A stretch of DNA of 64,000 bases from JAFDVL01 sp031409955 (GTDB taxonomy: Bacteria > Acidobacteriota > Blastocatellia > RBC074): NCBI GenBank assembly GCA_031409955.1, contig JANNYF010000346.1, forward strand, positions 4,383-68,382, written 5' to 3'. The notes beneath the pieces are model-generated. The model had not been told where the DNA came from and made no database searches. It saw only the letters and a program-made list of their open reading frames with translations. This document shows positions 1 to 7,748 of the stretch, piece after piece. Numbering within the stretch: the stretch's first letter is position 1; each line of letters starts with the position of its first letter. The position numbers and the translations under genes were made by a program.

Positions 1-875
1 GTTCTGGTGATTGGGCAAGGTCAAATCCGGCTCCAGAATGATGCGGCCTGCGCGGTCGTGTGGCACACCGAGTTTCGCTGCAAATGCAGTGGCCTGTACG
101 CCTGCGCCCCAAATGACAGTCGCGGCCTGAATCATTTGGTCGCCCAGATGTGCGCCGCGTTCGTCAATGTTCGTGACTTTGGTGTTGACGCGCACGTTGA
201 CGCCGAGATTTTGCAATTGCTTGGTGGCGCTGTCGCTCAAATCGGGCGTGAAGCTCGGCAAAATGCGCGGGCCGCCTTCGAGCAAAATCACGCGCGCTTC
301 CTTCGGATTGATGCGGCGGAAATCACGCTCCAGAACGAAGTGCGATAATTCCGCAATCGCGCCTGCTAATTCCACGCCCGTCGGGCCTCCGCCCACGACG
401 ACGAAGGTCAGGAGTTGTTGCCGCCGCTCAGGATTTTCTTCTCTTTCCGCCGCCTCAAACGCCAGCAGTACGCGACGACGGATTTCGACCGCGTCGTCCA
501 AATCTTTCAAGCCTGGCGCGAACTGCTCCCAATGCTCGTTGCCGAAATAGCTGGTGCGCCCGCCCGTCGCCAAAATCAAATAGTCATACGGCAATTGACT
601 ATCAGCGAGTTGCACTGTGTTGTTGGCAAAGTCTACGCTGACCGCTTCGGCCAATAACACAGTCACGTTTTTTTGTTTGTGCAACACGGAGCGAATCGGC
701 GCGGCGATGTCCGCCGGAGACAGGCCCGCCATGGCGACCTGATAGAGCAGCGGCTGGAACAGATGATGATTCGTGCGGTCTACGAGCGTGATGCGGACAG
801 ACGCACGTTTGAGCGCGCGGGCTGTGGCTAAGCCGCCAAAGCCTCCGCCGATGATGACGATGTGTGGTATGGGCA
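1..875 (-). CDS. ndh: Type II NADH dehydrogenase (NAD(P)/FAD oxidoreductase), 3' end outside window
   Basis: Non-electrogenic NADH:quinone oxidoreductase, a peripheral membrane flavoprotein feeding electrons into the quinone pool. The reverse strand from the ATG at 875-873 reads MPIPHIVIIGGGFGGLA, the N-terminal FAD-binding Rossmann motif. A second dinucleotide fold follows (VVVGGGPTGVELAGA, about residues 160-175), and the segment TNHHLFQPLLYQVA is typical of the Ndh family. The frame is open to the window edge, so about 290 residues are visible and roughly 120 C-terminal residues, including the amphipathic membrane anchor, are missing. The downstream direction lies outside the window. The TatD gene on the same strand ends about 35 bp upstream. 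With mqnA nearby, the electron acceptor is probably menaquinone (inference). Confidence 0.9.
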
Positions 876-909
876 TAAAACAACCTCGTGCAATCATGAG
901 CCGCAAACG

Positions 910-1737
910 TTACAGCTTCTTTTCGCGCGGTTCACGATTTCGCGGAACTTCTTGCAGCCGGAATAGTCGCTTGAAATTCTCACTTGTCACGCGCGCCATT
1001 TCCTCAAAACTCACGCCGCGCAAATTCGCCAAAACCGTCGCCGTCTCTTTCACAAACGCTGGTTCGTTGCGTTTACCGCGATACGGCACGGGCGCGAGGT
1101 AGGGGCAATCGGTTTCGACCAGCAGTTGATTGAGCGGAACGGAAGCTGCAACAGCGCGCAATTCATCGGCTTTCTTGAACGTGACGACGCCGGAAAACGA
1201 AATGTGAAAGCCCATCGCCAATGCGGCATCGGCTAATTTTTGTGTGCCGGTGAAGCAGTGGATGATGCCGCCGAACGCGTTGCCGCCGCGCTCGAACCAC
1301 GTCTCGCGCAAAATCTGAATCGTGTCGTCTTCGGCATCGCGCGTGTGAATGATGACGGGCAATTCCACTTGCAACGCCAATTCCAATTGCCGCCGAAAGA
1401 CGCGTTGTTGCACGTCGCGCGGGCTGTGATCGTAGTAATAATCCAAGCCGATTTCGCCCCAACCAATGACCTTCAGATGCGCGGCGAGTTGCAGGAATTG
1501 CTGCTCCAACGCGTCGTCATAAATGCTGGCTTCATGTGGATGCAAACCGACGGCGGCGTAAATAAAATCGTGCTGTTCGGCAAGCGCAATGCCTGTTTCC
1601 AGTGAGCCTTTGGCGACGTCGCTGCCGGCGATTTCCAAAAACAATTCGACGCCAGCGGCGCGGGCGCGGGCGATGACTTCGGCGCGGTCGGCGTCGAACG
1701 CGGGCGTGTCTAAGTGGGCGTGTGAATCTATCAACAT
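910..1737 (-). CDS. TatD family metal-dependent hydrolase (deoxyribonuclease)
   Basis: Cytoplasmic TIM-barrel metal-dependent nuclease of the TatD/YcfH family. The ATG at 1737 gives MLIDSHAHLDTPAFD, whose HxH metal-binding motif starts four residues in, as normal for this family; a longer in-frame start at 1812 would add 25 unlikely residues. Further family motifs are visible: GEIGLDYYYD, PVIIHTRDAEDDT, the GIIHCFTG block and LLVETDCPYLAPVPYRGKRNEP, the last being the conserved C-terminal metal site and arginine motif. Length is 275 residues, close to the usual 255-270. It is transcribed divergently from mqnA, and the two share a short promoter region. The exact DNA or RNA substrate cannot be told from sequence. 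Confidence 0.93.
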   Translation of the reverse strand: MLIDSHAHLDTPAFDADRAEVIARARAAGVELFLEIAGSDVAKGSLETGIALAEQHDFIYAAVGLHPHEASIYDDALEQQFLQLAAHLKVIGWGEIGLDYYYDHSPRDVQQRVFRRQLELALQVELPVIIHTRDAEDDTIQILRETWFERGGNAFGGIIHCFTGTQKLADAALAMGFHISFSGVVTFKKADELRAVAASVPLNQLLVETDCPYLAPVPYRGKRNEPAFVKETATVLANLRGVSFEEMARVTSENFKRLFRLQEVPRNREPREKKL

Positions 1738-1832
1738 AATCTCGACAATTTGCGGAACCTTTTTGTTTAGGCTCACGACTCTACACGACTCTGCACGAAT
1801 GAAGAACGGCATCGGTTACTTTGGGGCTACAT

Positions 1833-1861
1833 TTGACAGAAATTGAATTCGTGCTTAATAG
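1833..1861 (+). promoter_or_regulatory. Probable sigma-70 promoter of mqnA, nearly leaderless
   Basis: TTGACA at 1833-1838, a 17-nt spacer and TAATAG at 1856-1861 (or TTAATA with a 16-nt spacer) form a good housekeeping-type promoter. The expected transcription start near 1868 is at or next to the ATG at 1870, and no Shine-Dalgarno sequence is visible. The mqnA mRNA may therefore be leaderless (inference). Confidence 0.6.
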
Positions 1862-1869
1862 TGGAATTC

Positions 1870-2706
1870 ATGGCTAAGAAAGATATGAGAATTGCGGCTT
1901 CGACGTATTTGAATTCTGCCCCGTTGGTGCACAGCTTCACGGCTGGGATGCAGCGCAATCGGGTGATCTTTATGGGCGACACGGCTCCGTCACGATGCGC
2001 ACAAATGTTAGCGCAGGGACAGTGCGAAATCGCGTTGATTCCGGTGATTGAATATTTGCGAATCCCTGACTTACGAATCATTCCCAACGTCGCCGTCGCC
2101 AGTAAACATCGGGTTGGCAGCGTGCTGCTCGCCGCGCGTTGCCAATTGGAAAGTGTCAGCAAAGTTGCGTTGGATGCTTCGTCGCGCACGTCGCAAACGC
2201 TCGTGAAAATTCTGCTCGCGCGGCGCTATCACAACCAACCTGCGTACTGCGAACGAACGCCCGATGTCGCGCACGGTTGCGCCAATATGTTCGACGGCAC
2301 AGACGCTGCGTTGTTGATTGGCGATCCGACGTTTGATTTGAAAGCGAATGCCGAACAGATGAGTTTGCAGATTTACGATTTGGCCGAAGAGTGGCGCGCG
2401 TTGACGAACTTGCCGTTTGTGTTTGCCGTGTGGGCGGTACGCGAAGACGCGTTGACTGAGTATCGGCGCGTGCGCTTGGATTTCGAGATGGCCAAACGCG
2501 AAGGCCTTGAGCGTATCTCGGAAATTGCCGCGCAGTACGTCGAAACGTTGCGGCGACCATTGCCGGAACTGCTGCAATATTTGCGCGAAAACGTTAATTT
2601 CGATTTGGATGAGGAGAATTTGTCTGGGCTACGCGAATACTTTCGCCTCGCGCACGAATGCGGTTTAGTCGAACGGAATCGCACGTTGAAGTTTGTGGAT
2701 GAATAA
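1870..2706 (+). CDS. mqnA: Chorismate dehydratase MqnA (futalosine menaquinone pathway)
   Basis: First committed enzyme of the futalosine route to menaquinone: it dehydrates chorismate to 3-enolpyruvyl-benzoate. The fold is that of a periplasmic-binding-protein-like (type II) cytoplasmic enzyme. Visible family features are the N-terminal IAASTYLNSAPLVHSF, the CEIALIPVIEYLR block, LDASSRTSQTLVKILL (the chorismate-binding serine/threonine loop) and DAALLIGDPTFDL. At 278 residues it has the usual length. The start was placed at 1870 because the family begins just before the RIAAS strand and because the promoter leaves no room for an earlier one. It stands alone here; other mqn genes are not in the window. 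Its presence implies menaquinone made without the MenFDHCEB route. Confidence 0.92.
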   Translation: MAKKDMRIAASTYLNSAPLVHSFTAGMQRNRVIFMGDTAPSRCAQMLAQGQCEIALIPVIEYLRIPDLRIIPNVAVASKHRVGSVLLAARCQLESVSKVALDASSRTSQTLVKILLARRYHNQPAYCERTPDVAHGCANMFDGTDAALLIGDPTFDLKANAEQMSLQIYDLAEEWRALTNLPFVFAVWAVREDALTEYRRVRLDFEMAKREGLERISEIAAQYVETLRRPLPELLQYLRENVNFDLDEENLSGLREYFRLAHECGLVERNRTLKFVDE

Positions 2707-2716
2707 ACTAGGACTT

Positions 2717-2816
2717 AGAGCTTGTACGAAAACCTCAATCCGAAACAGGGGGTTATTGATTTCATTGGACTTATGCCAGATCGAATGAACCCAACCGAGG
2801 TTTTCGTACACGCTCT
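2717..2816. repeat. 100-bp MITE-like element with 20-bp terminal inverted repeats
   Basis: Arms at 2717-2736 and 2797-2816 are inverted copies of one another with a single mismatch (agagcTtgtacgaaaacctc against agagcGtgtacgaaaacctc). The pentamer CTTAG is found at both outer edges, consistent with a target-site duplication. The interior of about 60 bp has no convincing ORF. It lies just after mqnA and could be the relic of an insertion sequence or a non-autonomous miniature element. Confidence 0.7.
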
Positions 2817-2853
2817 TAGGCAAAGCTGGCGGGAAATGTCCGACAAATGGTTT

Positions 2854-3210
2854 CTACCGCCTATTTGAAAGTTCACGACGCAGCCAGGCGCGGGCCAAAC
2901 TCCACTCACGCTCAATCGTCGCGGACGAAGCACCTCGGCGGTTTCCTCAATCGTCAGGCCACCGAAATACCGCAACTCGACGACCTGGCTTTGGTGCGGA
3001 TCAAACGTGGCGAGGCTGACGAGCGCATCGTCAAGCGCGATCAGATCAGGGTCTTCTGTAGATTTAGTTTCCTCTACATCCGTTAGGGAAATCCGCTCCC
3101 CTTCGCTGCCGCGTTTGCCTGCACCACTCGGGATCAATTGCTCCAGCGCCGTCTGGTCACACTGACTCCACGCGCGAAGCCATTGGGTTACTTTCAGATG
3201 GAGATATCAT
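2854..3210 (-). pseudogene. Decayed ECF sigma factor (paralogue of the neighbouring intact one)
   Basis: On the reverse strand, a start at 3210 (MISPSE), a one-base shift, and then KVTQWLRAWSQCDQTALEQLIP align with the N-terminus of the intact ECF sigma factor at 3408-3977. The sequence then jumps to GAGKRGSEGERISL, losing about 90 residues that hold the region 2 core. It resumes with IALDDALVSLATFD and VVELRYFGGLTIEETAEVL (region 4). A second frameshift after EVL separates this from SATIEREWSLARAWLRREL, which ends at the TAG at 2854. Two frameshifts and an internal deletion make it non-functional. The arrangement, back to back with its intact relative, suggests a duplicated sigma gene that has degenerated. 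Confidence 0.8.
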
Positions 3211-3407
3211 AGCGCCTCGGTAAATTAACCATCGGATTAGGGGAGAAAGATCGGGCGAATTATCGCACTCACCTGCCGACTGTTTTGCGTTAGACTGCCC
3301 CCTCTGAAAAAAAAATCTTCGTGCCGTGAGGGAATTTGCCAGGGAATTGCACGTTATCTAATGAAGGCAAAAAATAACCGCCGAATAACCTGATAAGGAG
3401 AAGCTTC

Positions 3408-3977
3408 ATGCAACCATCGCCATCCCATGAAATCACCTATTTGCTGCATCGTTGGAGTGAAGGCAACGCGGAGGCGCTGGAGCAGTTGATGCCCGTTGTG
3501 ATACGCGAGCTTCGTAAATTGGCAGGCAGTTATTTCAAATCGGAGCGGCACAATCATACGTTGCAACCAACGGCGCTCATCAATGAAGCCTATTTGCGGC
3601 TGATGTCTCAGGATTGTCCTGCCTGGCAAAGTCGCACGCATTTCTTCGGCGTCGCCGCGCAACTGATGCGACAGGTTTTGGTAGATCACGCACGCGCTCA
3701 CATGGCCGTCAAACGCGGCGATGCGGCTCCCAAACTCTCGTTGGAGGAAGCGGCAGAATTTTCCCACGAACAAGCGGGTGAATTGGTCGCACTGGATGAC
3801 GCGCTGCTTTCGCTGACGCAATTAGATACACGCAAAGCTCGCGTGGTGGAATTGCGGTACTTCGGCGGGTTAACGGTCGAAGAGATTGCGCAGGTACTAG
3901 GCATTTCTACCGCAACCGTTTCGCGCGAAATGCGCATGGCCCAAGCGTGGTTGCATCGGGAATTGGCGCGAGAATAA
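3408..3977 (+). CDS. ECF-type RNA polymerase sigma factor (TIGR02999-like)
   Basis: Extracytoplasmic-function-type sigma factor of the group common in Acidobacteriota and Planctomycetes, where it is encoded next to large Ser/Thr kinases. Region 2 features (NAEALEQLMPVVIRELRKLA, LINEAYLRL, FFGVAAQLMRQVLVDHARA) lie in residues 20-105. Region 4 (LDDALLSLTQLD, VVELRYFGGLTVEEIAQVLG, TVSREMRMAQAWLHREL) lies at about 125-188. No anti-sigma gene is visible. A good AAGGAG Shine-Dalgarno lies 8 nt before the ATG. It probably drives a regulon tied to the downstream kinase, which starts about 95 bp later beyond a palindrome. The promoters it recognises are not known. Confidence 0.9.
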   Translation: MQPSPSHEITYLLHRWSEGNAEALEQLMPVVIRELRKLAGSYFKSERHNHTLQPTALINEAYLRLMSQDCPAWQSRTHFFGVAAQLMRQVLVDHARAHMAVKRGDAAPKLSLEEAAEFSHEQAGELVALDDALLSLTQLDTRKARVVELRYFGGLTVEEIAQVLGISTATVSREMRMAQAWLHRELARE

Positions 3978-3980
3978 GTC

Positions 3981-4061
3981 TAGGGAAGTCTGGGGAAGTC
4001 TGGGAAAGTCGAGATGCTCCAGGCTTCTCCAGACTTTCCTAGACTTTCCCAGACTATCCCC
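3981..4061. repeat. Intergenic repeat: tandem AGTCTGGGAA units with inverted copies
   Basis: The left side has three near-tandem copies of aagtctRgggaa (3977-4010) and the right side has inverted copies (4031-4061). The best arms are 3992-4010 and 4042-4061 (one mismatch). The RNA would fold into a long hairpin between the sigma factor and its kinase, so it could act as an attenuator or merely be a dispersed palindromic repeat. There is no T-tract, so it is not a classical terminator. Confidence 0.6.
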
Positions 4062-4072
4062 AACTACGATTT

Positions 4073-7042
4073 ATGACTCCTGAACGCTGGCAACAAATTG
4101 ACGTCCTGTTTCAAGCGGTGGTGGAACGCCCGGCGGCGGATCGTGCTGCGTTTCTGGCAGAGGCCTGTGACACCGACACTGAACTCCGGCGCGAAGTAGA
4201 ATCGCTGCTTTCTCACGAAGCCACTGAAACCATTGCGCATGATGCGTTTGATTTTGCCATCAAAAGCGCGGCGCGTTCGATGGTGGCGAGCGAAACGAAT
4301 GATCCCTTAATTGGGCAAATCATTGGTGCCTATCGCATCGTGCGGTTGATCAAACGGGGCGGCATGGGCGCAGTATATTTGGCGGAACGCGCCGATGCGC
4401 AGTTTCAGCAACAGGTCGCCATCAAAATCATCAAGCGCGGCATGGAAACCGACTTTATCCGTGAACGCTTTCTGCAAGAGCGTCAAATCCTTGCCGGTCT
4501 CGATCATCCGAACATCGCGCATTTGCTGGACGGCGGCACGACCACCGACGGCTTGCCGTATTTCGTGTTGGAGTATGTCACCGGCACGGCGCTCACGGAG
4601 TATTGCGCCACGCACAAGCTTTCCATCGCCGAGCGGCTGAAACTCTTCCGGCAAATCTGCGCCGCTGTGCAGCACGCGCATCAAAAGCTGATCGTGCATC
4701 GAGACCTCAAGCCGAGCAACATTCTGGTGAATGAAACAGGTGTCCCGAAACTCCTGGATTTCGGCATTGCCAAATTGCTGGCATCGGATACGAACTCGGC
4801 TTTGACCGTAACCGAACAGCGTATGTTGACGCCCGATTATGCCAGCCCCGAACAAGTGCGCGGACAAGCCATCACGACGGCGACTGATGTGTATTCGCTC
4901 GGCGTGGTGCTGTACGAATTGCTGACGGGACGGCGTCCGCACCAATTCAAAACCATGTCGCTCGCAGAAATCGAACGGGCGATTTGTGAGCAGGAACCGG
5001 AACTACCCAGCAAGAGTCGAGAGTCGGCAGGCGGCAGTCAGAAGATCACCGGCGGAGACCGAGGGGCAGCAGACGAAAGTCGGAAGACCAAGGTCGAAGG
5101 ACAAGAAACTGAGATTGAGAGTCGGAAGACCAAACGATTGTTCGCTTTTCTACCGACTACCAACTTCCGATTTCCGACTTCCGCTCTGCGCGGTGATTTG
5201 GACAACATCATTTTGATGGCGCTGCGCAAGGAGCCAGAGCGCCGCTATCAATCGGTCGAACAGTTTTCAGAAGACCTTCGCCGTCACCTCGAAGGCTTGC
5301 CGGTGCTCGCGCGCTCCGGCACGTTTGCGTACCGCACAGGCAAATTCATCCGCCGTAATAAACTGAGTCTCGCCGCGCTCGCGCTGGTATTTCTGACCTT
5401 GTTGGGAAGTGTGATTTTTACGACCCGTGCGGCTCGTCGCGCCGAGCGTCGCTTTACGCAAGTCCGCAAACTCTCGAATACCTTTCTCTTTGAGTTCGAC
5501 AACAAAATCGCCAAATTGGCCGGGGCGACCGAAGCGCGTGAAATGGTGGTCAAAACCGCGCTGGAATATCTGGACAGTTTGGCGCAAGAGGCCAGCGGTG
5601 ATGCTGACTTGCAATTGGAGTTGGCACAGGCTTATCTGAAAGTCGCCAAAGTGCAGGGCGATACGCGACAAGGGAATCTGGGGCAAACCGATGCAGCGCT
5701 GACCAGCTATCGCAAGGCGATCACCTTAGCGGAAGCCATCGTGCCGCGAGATCGCAGCACCAAAGCCTTGGAGTGTTTGAGTCAGGCATACCTGGAATTA
5801 GGCGATACACAGGTGTCGAACGGTGACGTGATAAACGGGATTGCCACCCTGAAGCAAGGTGTGCCAATCGCCGAACAACTCTACCGTCGCGGTGGTACTG
5901 AAAATTCATACATGATGCCAGTCATCTGGGCTTATGAATATTTAGGCGATGCACAACTGGGCACAGGCGAGGTTGCGGCGGCGATTACCAGCTACCAACG
6001 TGCTTTGCAAGTGGGCGAAGAACGAGTACAAAAATTTCCCGAAGATGCCGCGCAAAATGGACTAGCGCTGGAGTATGAGCGGATCGGCGATGCGCTTGCC
6101 AAACAGGGAAATCTGGGGGGCACAATGGATTACTATCGCCGCGCCTTGCCGATTAGAGAAGACCTGGTCAAGCGCCACCCCAATCATGCAATGGTGCGCC
6201 GCAATCTGACGACGGCGTATAACTGGATGGGGAATCATTTGGGACATCCTGAAATGATCAATCTGGGGGAATCCGCCACCGCCCTGGAGTATTTTCGCAA
6301 AGCCATCACCATCACCGAAGAACTGGCGGCTGCCGATCCAAAGGACGCTCAGGCGCAGCAAGACCTCGCGTTGGGATATTCTCGACTCGGCTTGTTACTG
6401 GCCAGTTCTGACCCCGCACAAGCCATTCGCTTACAACGTCAAGCGCTCGCCATTTCGCAAGCCGTTTTGCAAACGAAGCCGGACGATTATCGGTTTCTGC
6501 GCCGTCATATCCAATCGCTCCACCGCATTGCTGCCCCGTTGCAAGCGCTGGGCGACCGCGCCGGGGCGCTTCGTCACTTACAACAGGCACTTGAGGCTGT
6601 GCAAACGCTGACTGCCGCAGGCAAAGCCACCGCAGAGATTCAGACAGAAGCCCAACGCATTAACCTGGCGTTAGCCGATTTGTATTTGGCCATGCGCAAT
6701 TACAATCAGGCCAACTTTCATTACCTGCAAGTGCAAGCACTCGTAGAGAAAGAACCAGCCGCCAATGATTTGTCCAAGCTCTGGTCTCACGCCGAGGCAA
6801 CCGCCGGATGGGCGCGCTATTACGCCGCGCTCGGCGAAGATAAAAATACGCCCGTCACCGCACGGCTGGCGGCTTGGCGCGAAGCGCGCGTCTGGCGGCA
6901 GAAAACGCTGGATATTTGGCAACAATGGAATCAGCAATCAACCCCCAACCCTTTTGGTGCTACGCATCAGGAACAGGCTGCTCGTGCTTTAGCGCAATGT
7001 GATACCGCACTCAGTCAATTGAGTTCTTCCGCCCAGCAATAA
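4073..7042 (+). CDS. Membrane Ser/Thr protein kinase (PknB-like) with TPR region
   Basis: Eukaryotic-like Hanks-type kinase of 989 residues. An N-terminal extension (about 1-80) is followed by the glycine-rich loop RGGMGAVYLAERAD (about 94-107), the catalytic loop HRDLKPSNILV (about 208) and LDFGIAKLL (about 227). APE-like YASPEQVRG, TDVYSLGVVLYELLTGRRP and LDNIILMALRKEPERRY complete the kinase core. A single hydrophobic segment (LAALALVFLTLLGSVIF, about 432-448) anchors it in the membrane. The C-terminal half carries tetratricopeptide-like repeats, which would lie outside or bind partners. It forms a pair with the ECF sigma gene just upstream, a common acidobacterial pairing that implies phosphorylation-linked gene control (inference). 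Residues of about 311-371 look like a foreign in-frame insertion (see the separate entry). The start is ATG without an obvious Shine-Dalgarno. Confidence 0.92.
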   Translation: MTPERWQQIDVLFQAVVERPAADRAAFLAEACDTDTELRREVESLLSHEATETIAHDAFDFAIKSAARSMVASETNDPLIGQIIGAYRIVRLIKRGGMGAVYLAERADAQFQQQVAIKIIKRGMETDFIRERFLQERQILAGLDHPNIAHLLDGGTTTDGLPYFVLEYVTGTALTEYCATHKLSIAERLKLFRQICAAVQHAHQKLIVHRDLKPSNILVNETGVPKLLDFGIAKLLASDTNSALTVTEQRMLTPDYASPEQVRGQAITTATDVYSLGVVLYELLTGRRPHQFKTMSLAEIERAICEQEPELPSKSRESAGGSQKITGGDRGAADESRKTKVEGQETEIESRKTKRLFAFLPTTNFRFPTSALRGDLDNIILMALRKEPERRYQSVEQFSEDLRRHLEGLPVLARSGTFAYRTGKFIRRNKLSLAALALVFLTLLGSVIFTTRAARRAERRFTQVRKLSNTFLFEFDNKIAKLAGATEAREMVVKTALEYLDSLAQEASGDADLQLELAQAYLKVAKVQGDTRQGNLGQTDAALTSYRKAITLAEAIVPRDRSTKALECLSQAYLELGDTQVSNGDVINGIATLKQGVPIAEQLYRRGGTENSYMMPVIWAYEYLGDAQLGTGEVAAAITSYQRALQVGEERVQKFPEDAAQNGLALEYERIGDALAKQGNLGGTMDYYRRALPIREDLVKRHPNHAMVRRNLTTAYNWMGNHLGHPEMINLGESATALEYFRKAITITEELAAADPKDAQAQQDLALGYSRLGLLLASSDPAQAIRLQRQALAISQAVLQTKPDDYRFLRRHIQSLHRIAAPLQALGDRAGALRHLQQALEAVQTLTAAGKATAEIQTEAQRINLALADLYLAMRNYNQANFHYLQVQALVEKEPAANDLSKLWSHAEATAGWARYYAALGEDKNTPVTARLAAWREARVWRQKTLDIWQQWNQQSTPNPFGATHQEQAARALAQCDTALSQLSSSAQQ
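5014..5190 (+). repeat. Low-complexity repeat inserted in frame inside the kinase gene
   Basis: This stretch is built from copies of agtcggaagac and, near its right end, inverted relatives (ttccgatttccgacttcc), so it is partly palindromic. It encodes a Ser/Lys/Arg/Glu-rich segment, residues about 314-372, between the helix before it (IERAICEQEPELPS) and the conserved RGDLDNII motif. In PknB-like kinases of this type these two motifs normally lie close together. The reading frame is kept. It looks like an intergenic-type palindrome that entered a surface loop. Confidence 0.6.
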
Positions 7043-7088
7043 CCTCCACAAAAAAATAGGACGACGCAGCGGTTCGACAAACTGATGG

Positions 7089-7637
7089 TCATTGAAAATG
7101 AACTCCGGCCATCGGGATGATGCGGCTTTCGACCCAGCGGGTCGCCTGCGTGTAGGCAGGTCGTTCACGGCCTGTGGAGGAAGCCGCAGCAGGCACGTCC
7201 CAGCGGACGGTTGAGACGGCAGGCTGTCCCTGCAATCGTCCCGCTGGGACGCGTCTGTTGCCCGGGCGTCGCAAACAGGCCGTGAACGACCTGCCTACAT
7301 TCAACACGCGTTGTTGTGCGGTTTGTTTTTTCACCCAGCCGCGCTCTGCCGCCATGCACCAACTCGTCAAGCCAAAGCCCGTTGCCGCAATGTTCGCGGT
7401 GTTGCGATGCCCTTCGTCGTGAATCGCAGCATCGGTGCGCGCCCGATCCAGCACGAGTCCTGTCTGGGGATTAGTTTGCTCCTGAAAGTAGCGAAACGAA
7501 CGGCGTTCTACGTCTTCCAGAAAGGCGTGGTCTGGTGCCGAAAGAGATTTTGTCTGTGCTTTGGCAACGAGAGTTATGCTCAGCAGCCAAACACTGACGG
7601 CCAGCAAGGCGAGAATGATCTTTTGTTGGCGTTTCAT
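7089..7637 (-). pseudogene. Truncated glucoamylase-like (COG5368/DUF3131-type) gene broken by a palindromic element
   Basis: The first 125 or so codons read as a normal secreted protein. There is a signal peptide (IILALLAVSVWLLSITLVAKAQ), followed by FLEDVERRSFRYFQEQTNPQTG, LVLDRARTD and ANIAATGFGLTSWCMAAERGW, the N-terminal part of bacterial glycoamylase-like proteins of about 450-550 residues. Immediately after RVLN the coding sequence runs into the 147-bp palindrome at 7152-7298, and after it only 18 unrelated-looking codons remain before a TGA. The rest of the catalytic domain is absent, since the Ser/Thr kinase gene ends only 47 bp away on the other strand. Likely a dead gene left by element insertion plus deletion. 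A short secreted remnant could still be made. Confidence 0.72.
7152..7298. repeat. 147-bp palindromic element with perfect 24-bp inverted ends
   Basis: Arms at 7152-7175 and 7275-7298 are perfectly complementary (gtaggcaggtcgttcacggc...). An inner pair, cgtcccagcgg and ccgctgggacg, extends the fold. The element sits inside the coding sequence of a glucoamylase-like gene, directly after the RVLN codons, which suggests mobility. No transposase is encoded. Confidence 0.75.
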
Positions 7638-7748
7638 TTGACGATATATTCAGACAACCCCGAAATCTTTGAAGTCACGCTGAGCCTTTGCGAAAGAGTC
7701 TTAGTGGCTGAGTCAAGGTGGTGCTGGCGCAATCCCTTACTTTTTTAC

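Noticed and set aside
2715..3137. 140-codon minus-strand frame read as a single small protein
   Set aside because: Its sequence is part of a frameshifted ECF sigma gene and then runs through the MITE-like element.
7089..7091. TGA ending the glucoamylase-like remnant considered as a further selenocysteine codon
   Set aside because: No family cysteine is expected there, the downstream frame is not coding, and the gene is disrupted upstream by a palindrome.
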